Shown in pieces: positions 33,298-40,152 of a DNA stretch of 51,092 nt. Made by a program: the position numbers and the translations under genes. Numbering within the stretch: position 1 is the first letter of the stretch; each line of letters opens with the position of its first letter. This DNA is from Cytophagales bacterium (lineage in GTDB: Bacteria > Bacteroidota > Bacteroidia > Cytophagales > Spirosomataceae), in contig JAAFKE010000026.1 of the NCBI GenBank assembly GCA_013298215.1, forward strand, positions 1-51,092, written 5' to 3'. The notes below the pieces were generated by a model. The model worked only from the letters and a program-made list of their open reading frames with translations, had not been told where the DNA came from and made no database searches.

Positions 33298-33441
33298 TTA
33301 ATTAAAGTCGTTGGTATTCGTGAGTACGTCAAATTGCGAGCCTGTTTTGAGGGTTAGTTTGCGGACGCTTCCCATTTTTGTGAGCACAGGTTTTTTGTAT
33401 TGCTTCAGCCCTTTGCTTTTGGTCGTGGTGATATTTTTCAA
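33298..33441 (-). CDS. Lasso-type RiPP precursor peptide (overlooked short ORF)
   Basis: A 47-residue frame, MKNITTTKSKGLKQ then YKKPVLTKMGSVRKLT and LKTGSQFDVLTNTNDFN, starting at TTG 33441. No ATG is available before the motif, and an in-frame TAA lies five codons upstream. It fits the lasso leader pattern YxxPxLxxxGxxxxxT exactly: Y15, P18, L20, G24, T30. In lasso precursors the leader ends one residue after that Thr, which would give a 16-residue core starting at Lys32 with Asp at core position 7. A Lys1 ring would be unusual, so the product may not be a classic lasso. It lies 30 bp after a T9SS cargo gene on the same strand. The AsnB-like gene at 38377 is the only cyclase-like candidate in the window. 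No PqqD-like or transglutaminase-like protease gene was found nearby. Confidence 0.65.
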   Translation of the reverse strand: MKNITTTKSKGLKQYKKPVLTKMGSVRKLTLKTGSQFDVLTNTNDFN

Positions 33442-33471
33442 TGCCTTGTTATTTTAAGTGTTGGGGATGAA

Positions 33472-34872
33472 TTAACGATTAACAACAAATTTGAGACTCT
33501 GGCTTTGGCCTCCCTCAATGATCCGAGCAAAGTACACGCCTGGCTGCAAGCCGCTGATATCGACGGTCGTACTGGCTTTTTCGGCCTGCTTTTCGAGGCG
33601 CACGCGGCCCGCCATATCCACAATTTGCAATTTGCTTACCTCGGTCAATCCATTGACGGTCAAGTAGTCTGCGGTTGGGTTGGGCAACACGACCAACGCA
33701 CCGCTCTCTCTCACCGTGTAGCTTTTTACGGCCGAATACGTGAACGCACCGTTCAGATCGACTTGTTTGAGGCGGTAATAGTTAATGCCCACGGCTGGGT
33801 TTTTGTCTTCAAACAAATACTTCGACACGCTGGCGGTTGTACCCTTGCCGTCTACGCGCCCCACGGCCTCAAAAGACCGCACGTCGGCACTGCGTTCCAA
33901 CAAAAAGTGGCTATTGTCGCGCTCGGAGGCGGTTTCCCACTCGGCCACCACCGAGCGGCCTTCGCCGCGCAAGTTGAAAGTCGTTAGCTCAACTGGTTGG
34001 ACAACTCTTCGGATCTCGAAAACATCATAGACTACCTCCACTTGCGCCTCGCCTTTCATGCCAGGGTTAAAGCCCATGCGCCCGTCGGCGTTACCAAACT
34101 CGCGCCCAAAGTTACGAAGTCCGACGTTGGCCGTGAAGGTAACGTCGGTCGTGCCTCCCGCACCCAACTGGGCATTGTTGAGCGGAATAACCATCTCGGA
34201 GGTGTAGCCATTGCCAGCCCCTCCAAGGTTTTTTGTATTAACGCCACCACCACCAGGCTCAGACATTCCAAAAGTTGGATCGTCGTTGTTAAAAACAAAA
34301 TTACCCTCTGCGCCAGTGCCACTTTGCGTAAATCGGCTGTCGGCCCAGGCCATTGTCCAGAAAACGGTTCCGTTTAGTTTGGTACGGTTGCTGCCGCCGT
34401 TGCCGCCAATTACACTAAAAGTTGCGTCGCTACCGCCAGCGCCAGTGCCGCCCAAAATCTTGATCTTGGCACTGGTTGCCGACCAAACTGTACCGCCGGT
34501 GGCTCCCGCCGCAACGCCCGAGATCTTGTTGGTGTTGTCCCAAGCATTAAGCGTAACTTTGCGGCTCTGCGTCGAGTTTATGGTAGTTGCCTGGGCGTTG
34601 CAAACCCCCGAACCTGGCGAGCCAAACACCTGAACTTGAATGGTGGCGCAACCGTTAGTGACGGCCGATGATAGCGGCAGGCCAAAGCGCGTGTCTCCGG
34701 CCACATCGCCAGTGTTGGCGGCGGCGCTGGTGTAGGTGCTGGCTCCCACCTTAAACCATGCGAAACCATTTGCGGGCGTGGCAAAGCCCGCTGGCGTTGC
34801 CACAAATTGGGCCTCCGCCGTGGCAATGGCCAGCACCGAGCATAACGATAAAAATAGTAGCTTTCTTTTCAT
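33472..34872 (-). CDS. Exported protein with type A T9SS sorting domain
   Basis: A 466-residue protein with a signal peptide (MKRKLLFLSLCSVLAIATAEAQ). Residues ~25-275 are Gly/Ser/Thr/Asn-rich beta structure (TSAAANTGDVAGDTRFGLP, VWSATSAKIKILGG), function not recognised. A fibronectin-like module follows (VELTTFNLRGEGRSVVAEWETASE, SHFLLERSAD). The C-terminal ~75 residues are a Por secretion tail: VVLPNPTADYLTVNGL, LQIVDMAGRVRLEKQ, ISGLQPGVYFARI, SQSLKFVVNR. It should cross the outer membrane by type IX secretion and have the tail removed by a PorU-type sortase. A sortase-like gene is divergent from it. Confidence 0.88.
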   Translation of the reverse strand: MKRKLLFLSLCSVLAIATAEAQFVATPAGFATPANGFAWFKVGASTYTSAAANTGDVAGDTRFGLPLSSAVTNGCATIQVQVFGSPGSGVCNAQATTINSTQSRKVTLNAWDNTNKISGVAAGATGGTVWSATSAKIKILGGTGAGGSDATFSVIGGNGGSNRTKLNGTVFWTMAWADSRFTQSGTGAEGNFVFNNDDPTFGMSEPGGGGVNTKNLGGAGNGYTSEMVIPLNNAQLGAGGTTDVTFTANVGLRNFGREFGNADGRMGFNPGMKGEAQVEVVYDVFEIRRVVQPVELTTFNLRGEGRSVVAEWETASERDNSHFLLERSADVRSFEAVGRVDGKGTTASVSKYLFEDKNPAVGINYYRLKQVDLNGAFTYSAVKSYTVRESGALVVLPNPTADYLTVNGLTEVSKLQIVDMAGRVRLEKQAEKASTTVDISGLQPGVYFARIIEGGQSQSLKFVVNR

Positions 34873-34904
34873 AAATTTTGTTTGTTATTTTAGTGTTTTA
34901 ACAG

Positions 34905-34955
34905 TGTACATACTCGGTACGCAAAAGTACATAAATACAGTAAAGAATATGTACT
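34905..34955. promoter_or_regulatory. Repeated GTACATA sites upstream of the cargo gene
   Basis: TGTACATA at 34905-34912, AGTACATA at 34926-34933 and the inverted TATGTACT at 34948-34955. The last two form a perfect 8-bp inverted repeat with a 14-base gap, and the first two are direct repeats 21 bp apart. A TACTTTTG box (minus, 34929-34922) overlaps the middle copy, so a regulator binding here could block or help the cargo promoter. Confidence 0.45.
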
Positions 34956-35005
34956 AAGAAATAAAATGTTATCCAATCAGAATTGTGGACTTTTCTTGGC
35001 CACTA

Positions 35006-35037
35006 TTGTGCGCCCACACCTTTTTTTGGTAATTTTG
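35006..35037 (+). promoter_or_regulatory. Promoter of the porU2-like gene
   Basis: TTG (35006-35008) is followed after 21 bases by TAATTTTG (35030-35037), 25 bp before the TTG start codon at 35063. The start of transcription should be near 35044, leaving a short leader. Confidence 0.6.
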
Positions 35038-35062
35038 AAATTGTTTGCCTAAATAACACAAT

Positions 35063-38000
35063 TTGAACTTGACTCGACTACGTAGCCCGCACTTTTTATT
35101 TCTTTGGCTCTGCCTGATACTTTCAGCAATCGGTGGTTTTGCCCAACAGAACTGGTTAAAAACTGGCCAGATTTACCTTAAAATGCCCGTGGTGGAGGGC
35201 GGCATTTACCGTATTTATGCCGATGAGCTTAAACGCGCTGGTTGGGAGTTGGATAAAATAGACCCCCGTACAGTTCAGGTTTTTCACCGTGGGCGCGAGG
35301 TGGCCATTGGCTTAAACGACCAAACCGACGGACGGTTTGACCCCGCCGATTTTATTGAACTCTACGCCACCCGCAACAACGGCGCGGCCGATTCGGCGCT
35401 CTATCGCCCCACCAACGCCCAACCGCACCAACGCTACAGTTTGTATTCGGACACGACCTACTACTATTTGACTTACCAGACCAACGGCCAGTTGGGCAAA
35501 CGAATGGCGGTGGTGGGTGCTGCCAATGCCCCAGTGCCGCAAGCCGCCGAACCCTACCACCTCGAACGCCAACTAACGCTCCTTACCGACGAGTATTCGT
35601 TCAACTCGCGCACTGGGCCCGTGCCATTTTTGAAATACAGCCACTTTGAAAAAGGGGAGGGCTGGACTGGCAAGATGCGCAACAAAAATGTGGCGGGGCT
35701 GTGGAACGTAAAGCTCGATAATTGGGTAAAAAACGCCACCCCGCTGCCCCAGCTGTCTTTTCTGTTGCAGGGGCGCGACCAGTCGCCGCACCGGGTAGTT
35801 TGGCGCATTGGCAACGACGGTGCGCCCCAGGAGGTAGCCTTTCAAGACTTTGACCCCGAGCTGGTGCAGCAAACGGTCAATGCCAATTTGATTTCTGCCC
35901 AGAACGAATTTAGCCTCCAAACCCAATCGGTTGGCGGATTCGGTATTAATGACCGGTACTCGGTGAGTTACATTCAGACGGTGTTTCCGCAGGTTTTTGA
36001 TTTTAAAAACGAACGACAAAAATTTTATTATTTGCGGCCAAACCCCGCCCAGCGTTCGCTGGTGGAGATTCCGAACGTGCCGACAGGGGCTGCTTTGTAC
36101 GATCTGACCGACCCGCAATCGCCCATCGTTGTAGCATACGTGGCCCAAGGTGGAACGTTGCGAGCGGTGGTTTCGCAGACCCAAACCGCCCGAACGCTGC
36201 TGCTCACCGCCGATTTTAAGAAGGCAACGGGGTTGAGCCCTATTTTATATAAACCAATTGACCCCGCTCAGTTCGATTATTTGATTGTGACGGATGCGCG
36301 GCTGAAGCCCGCCGCCAACGCCTATGCTGCCTACCGCGCCACCGCGACGGGCGGCGGCTACCGACCGCTGGTGGTAGATTACCAAACCCTGCGCGATTAT
36401 TTTAACTACGGCGAACGCAGCCCATTGGCTATCAGGCGGTTTGTGGCGTTTATGCACAGTTCGGGAAAACCCAAAATGCTTTTTTTGGTGGGCCGAGCGG
36501 TGAGTATTTACGACACCCGCAACGAACTGGCATCGGCCGATTTGGTGCCAACGGTAGGCTACCCAGGCTCAGACCTGCTGCTGACGGATAACATGGCGGG
36601 TAGCCCAGAAAACGTGCCAAGCGTGCCAACGGGGCGGCTAAACGTGACCACCAACGCGCAAATTATGACGTACCTCAACAAGGTGAAGGAATTTGAGCAA
36701 CTGCCCACGACTACATCATGGCGCAAAAATATACTCCATTTAAGTGGAGGGAAGACGTTTGATGAGCTTGACGCTTTCAAACAAACCCTGGCCGACGTGG
36801 GCGAACTGGCGCAACAAAAATACGTGGGGGCAACCGTCAGATCCGTGGGCAAGGCCACAACCAATGCCGTCGAAAAAGCCAACGTTGCGCCCTTCATCAA
36901 CGCGGGGGTGGGAGTGGTGGCGTTTTTTGGACATTCGGGCTCAACGGTTACTGACCTGGACATTGGCTTTGCGTCTAAACCCGAAAACAGCTACCGAAAC
37001 AAGCAAAAATACCCACTCATGGTTTTTAATGGGTGCGGCGTAGGAAACGTGTTTTTTAACAACGATCCACTCACAACCGACTGGCTGCTAACGCCAGATG
37101 CGGGATCGGTGGCCATTATTGCCCACGATTATTTTAGTTTTTTTCAACCCAACGTACATTACTTGGGCAAACTTTACCAAACGCTTTTTCAGGACAGCAC
37201 CAGTTCTCATTTGCCCATCGGAACCATCTACCAGCGCACCGCCCAGCGAGTTGCGACGGCGTTTTTTGACCCCTACGACGTGGCCAATTCGCAGCAAATG
37301 ATTCTCCAAGGTGATCCAGCGGTGCGGTTTTTTCCGTTTACCAAACCCGATTTTGAAATCTCCGACAAGACTTTGACGCTCACTACCCGCCGGGCCAATG
37401 TGCTTTTTGCGGTCGCCGACTCGGTATTTTTGAAAGTTCCCGTGCAGAACTTGGGGCGTTTCGACCCCGCTCAGGTGTTTAGGGTGAGCCTAAAACGAAC
37501 GCTCAACGACGGAAAAGTGCTGACAACTACCTTGGCTGGCAAAATAGATACGCTCACTTTTAAGGTGGAGAACAACCCAAACGTGGTGCTTTGGGAAGTG
37601 AAAACCGACAGCGACAACGCCGTCGATGAAATAAACGAGAAAAATAACGCGGCCCAACTGGCGGTAACTTTCCGCGAGTTGTTGGAGGTGTCGGTGTTTT
37701 CGCGCGCGCTTTTTCCTGACCGAACGCCGCCCATTTTAGAAGTGTCGGCCGATGGACGGCGCCTGGCCGAAAACGATTTTGTGGCCGCCAGACCAACGCT
37801 CGGGGTGCTGGTGATCGACGACAACCCCATGGACAACCTCCCAGATTCGGCGGCGGTGGAGGTCTTTTTGCAGCGCCCTTGCGGCCAGTGCCCATTAGAA
37901 AAAGTGACCGCCAAGGTGGCATCTATCAAATGGAGCAACCCAAGTCGAAATGTTTTGCGGGTCGATCTCGGCCTCGAAACCCTACCAACGGGCAAATATC

Positions 38001-38374
38001 AGTTGCGCGTGCGGGCCACCGATGCCGCTGGCAACGAGGCAAACAAAGGGACTTATGCCGTGGGTTTTAGGGTGGGAGCGGGCGAGCAGTTGGATAATCT
38101 ACGGGTATTCCCGAATCCTGCCGTTGGTTTTATTCAGTTTAATTTTACTCCGAATGAAGCCCAAGTTGGCGAAGCAGCCGTGCTGAAAATTTACAACGTC
38201 GCTGGCAGGCTGGTTAAACAAACGGTGTTTAATATGCAGGCGGGCGAAAACCGCGTTTTTTGGCTGGGAGACGCGGGCGAAAACGGACGGGCGGCAGCGG
38301 GGGTTTATTTGTACGACCTCAAGTCAGAAAACGGTAAGTTGGCCAAAACAGGGCAATTTTTCTACGCCCCCTAA
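35063..38374 (+). CDS. PorU2-like type IX secretion sortase (C25 peptidase family)
   Basis: A 1103-residue protein starting at a TTG. An in-frame TAA lies three codons upstream, and the signal peptide (SPHFLFLWLCLILSAIGGFAQQ) follows at once. The N-terminal part is PorU-like beta structure (GIYRIYADELKRAGWEL, VQVFHRGREVAI). A C25 (gingipain-type) domain spans about 400-780. It has FVAFMHSSGKPKMLFLVGRA, the catalytic His624 in VVAFFGHSGSTVTD and Cys658 in MVFNGCGVGNVFF. The C-terminus is a sorting-type domain (LRVFPNPAVGFIQFNF, AAAGVYLYDL). PorU removes the C-terminal signals of T9SS cargo and joins the proteins to surface glycan. The size and own tail fit the PorU2 subgroup of Cytophagales. 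Two bases separate it from the AsnB-like gene. Confidence 0.85.
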   Translation: MNLTRLRSPHFLFLWLCLILSAIGGFAQQNWLKTGQIYLKMPVVEGGIYRIYADELKRAGWELDKIDPRTVQVFHRGREVAIGLNDQTDGRFDPADFIELYATRNNGAADSALYRPTNAQPHQRYSLYSDTTYYYLTYQTNGQLGKRMAVVGAANAPVPQAAEPYHLERQLTLLTDEYSFNSRTGPVPFLKYSHFEKGEGWTGKMRNKNVAGLWNVKLDNWVKNATPLPQLSFLLQGRDQSPHRVVWRIGNDGAPQEVAFQDFDPELVQQTVNANLISAQNEFSLQTQSVGGFGINDRYSVSYIQTVFPQVFDFKNERQKFYYLRPNPAQRSLVEIPNVPTGAALYDLTDPQSPIVVAYVAQGGTLRAVVSQTQTARTLLLTADFKKATGLSPILYKPIDPAQFDYLIVTDARLKPAANAYAAYRATATGGGYRPLVVDYQTLRDYFNYGERSPLAIRRFVAFMHSSGKPKMLFLVGRAVSIYDTRNELASADLVPTVGYPGSDLLLTDNMAGSPENVPSVPTGRLNVTTNAQIMTYLNKVKEFEQLPTTTSWRKNILHLSGGKTFDELDAFKQTLADVGELAQQKYVGATVRSVGKATTNAVEKANVAPFINAGVGVVAFFGHSGSTVTDLDIGFASKPENSYRNKQKYPLMVFNGCGVGNVFFNNDPLTTDWLLTPDAGSVAIIAHDYFSFFQPNVHYLGKLYQTLFQDSTSSHLPIGTIYQRTAQRVATAFFDPYDVANSQQMILQGDPAVRFFPFTKPDFEISDKTLTLTTRRANVLFAVADSVFLKVPVQNLGRFDPAQVFRVSLKRTLNDGKVLTTTLAGKIDTLTFKVENNPNVVLWEVKTDSDNAVDEINEKNNAAQLAVTFRELLEVSVFSRALFPDRTPPILEVSADGRRLAENDFVAARPTLGVLVIDDNPMDNLPDSAAVEVFLQRPCGQCPLEKVTAKVASIKWSNPSRNVLRVDLGLETLPTGKYQLRVRATDAAGNEANKGTYAVGFRVGAGEQLDNLRVFPNPAVGFIQFNFTPNEAQVGEAAVLKIYNVAGRLVKQTVFNMQAGENRVFWLGDAGENGRAAAGVYLYDLKSENGKLAKTGQFFYAP

Positions 38375-38376
38375 CC

Positions 38377-40152
38377 ATGAAAAAGTGCGTGCGTTTTGAG
38401 GGTGCTCGAGTTCATGTTGGGCAAACGGAGGTTTATTTCGAGGGAAAAATAAAAAATACCGATGAACTTGCGGGTATTTTTTTGACCCGCAACCCCGCCG
38501 ACCTGGCAGTGGCGGCCTACCAGCGTTGGGGCCACAATTGTGTGCAGCATTTGTTGGGAACGTTTGCGTTGGTGGTTATTGATCCAGTGGCGCAGCGCAT
38601 TTTCTGCGCCCGCGACCCGTCGGGCACCCACCCGCTTTATTATTGTTTTGAACCCAACCATTTTTTTGCCTTCGGAACGCGTATTCAGGACGTTTTGAGT
38701 TTTGAAAATGTGCCAAAACACATTGATAACCAAACCATTGGGCGTTATTTGAGAGGTGCGCAAGATTACAGCCCATACGCGCCCGACTCTTTTTACGAAG
38801 CCGTCAAACGCATCGAACCAGGTTACGGGGTAAGTTTCAGCGCAGGCGCGATTGCCAACAAAACGGCGTGGCCGCTGCCGTTGTACCCAGAAATCTCAAC
38901 CCATACCGAGCTAACCGAATCGGATTGGGTTGTTCGTTTTGCCGAACTTTTCAATGAGTCTGTTTCTTTCCAAACCGACCACTGCCAAACCATTGGTAGC
39001 CACTTGAGCGGTGGTTTAGACTCATCGTCGGTGAGTGCGGTGGCTCAACTCAAAAATCTAAAACCCATTGAAACGGTGCAGGTTCATACGGGTCTCGAAA
39101 CCATCGACGAACGCCCGTTTGCGGAGGCCGTGGCCCGAAACAGTGGAACGTCGCACCACGTGGTGCAACCCTCCGACCAAGTTTGGCAACAGCTCACCGC
39201 CACCACCGCGCTGCTGGGCTACCCGCACCAGCTTGCCCTGCCACCGTGTTTTCACTGGGCGGCATCGGCCAAAGCAGCAGAATTGGGCTGCGATGTGCTG
39301 CTTACGGGCCACGACGGCGACACTGTGGTGGGCTACGGCAACGGCCACGTTCAGACCATTCTTGAGCAACGGCAATGGGACAATTTGGCCCTGGCGATGG
39401 CGCAATTGGCGCGTAAAAGAGATATTTCTAACTTGGTGAAGAACTGGGATAGCCTCTCCGAAACCGAGAAAATAAGTGCTTTTGAGGTGGCGTTTTGGGG
39501 CAATGAGATCAAGAAATCGCTCCAAAATAGGGCGTTTTTTAGTACGCTTAACCATTTATTTTCGGCTTCTCTGCGCTTTGGGGTGTACCCTTGGCAGGTT
39601 TTTGAGTGGTGGCGCAAACGCCGCCCGCCCGCTACCTCCGCACCCCGCACCGAAGCCGTGCATTTTGCGATTGACAAACGGGAAATTAAAGAAAACCCAG
39701 CCACCAAAGCCACCCACTACCAACAGATTTACTGCGGGCGAATGTTGGACGTGACCGAGCAGCTCACCCACGTGGGGCGGCATTTTGGCCACCAGTACGC
39801 GCACCCGTTCTACGACCGCGAGCTGGTAGCACTTTGCTTGGCCACGCCCGAAAAGCTACGGTTCGACCACGGAAGTGGGCGCGGGCCGCTGCGACGCGCC
39901 ATGCGCGGTGTTTTGCCCGAAATAACCCGTTTGCGCACTCAGAAGTCGTATTTTAATGCCTACAACCGACAAGTGAGCCAGCTTATGGCCACCGACGCGC
40001 TCGGAATATTTGGCAAAAATCACCCACTTTGGCAACACGCCAACCGCGAGCTCTTTGCGCGGAGTTGCCAAAACTTTTCGGATCAACCGCCCTCGTTGCT
40101 GCATTTTAATGCGGTGCTTCAACTGGGCATTTGGTTAGACACCCGCCAGTAG
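38377..40152 (+). CDS. Asparagine synthetase-like protein without glutaminase Cys (lasso-cyclase-like)
   Basis: A 591-residue protein of the AsnB superfamily. The N-terminal ~190 residues keep the class II amidotransferase fold (LAVAAYQRWGHNCVQHLLGTF, ARDPSGTHPLYY) but start MKKCVRF in place of the MCGI start, so the catalytic Cys2 is missing and glutamine cannot be hydrolysed in the normal way. The synthetase part has the ATP-binding PP-loop GSHLSGGLDSSSV (S211-S217), DVLLTGHDGDTVVGYG and a C-terminal HPFYDRELVALCLATPEKL. A dead glutaminase domain with an intact PP-loop is typical of lasso cyclases and other adenylating relatives. It may be the cyclase for the precursor at 33298, or it may amidate a sugar for the neighbouring sortase system. 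Its end overlaps alaS by 18 bases. Confidence 0.75.
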   Translation: MKKCVRFEGARVHVGQTEVYFEGKIKNTDELAGIFLTRNPADLAVAAYQRWGHNCVQHLLGTFALVVIDPVAQRIFCARDPSGTHPLYYCFEPNHFFAFGTRIQDVLSFENVPKHIDNQTIGRYLRGAQDYSPYAPDSFYEAVKRIEPGYGVSFSAGAIANKTAWPLPLYPEISTHTELTESDWVVRFAELFNESVSFQTDHCQTIGSHLSGGLDSSSVSAVAQLKNLKPIETVQVHTGLETIDERPFAEAVARNSGTSHHVVQPSDQVWQQLTATTALLGYPHQLALPPCFHWAASAKAAELGCDVLLTGHDGDTVVGYGNGHVQTILEQRQWDNLALAMAQLARKRDISNLVKNWDSLSETEKISAFEVAFWGNEIKKSLQNRAFFSTLNHLFSASLRFGVYPWQVFEWWRKRRPPATSAPRTEAVHFAIDKREIKENPATKATHYQQIYCGRMLDVTEQLTHVGRHFGHQYAHPFYDRELVALCLATPEKLRFDHGSGRGPLRRAMRGVLPEITRLRTQKSYFNAYNRQVSQLMATDALGIFGKNHPLWQHANRELFARSCQNFSDQPPSLLHFNAVLQLGIWLDTRQ

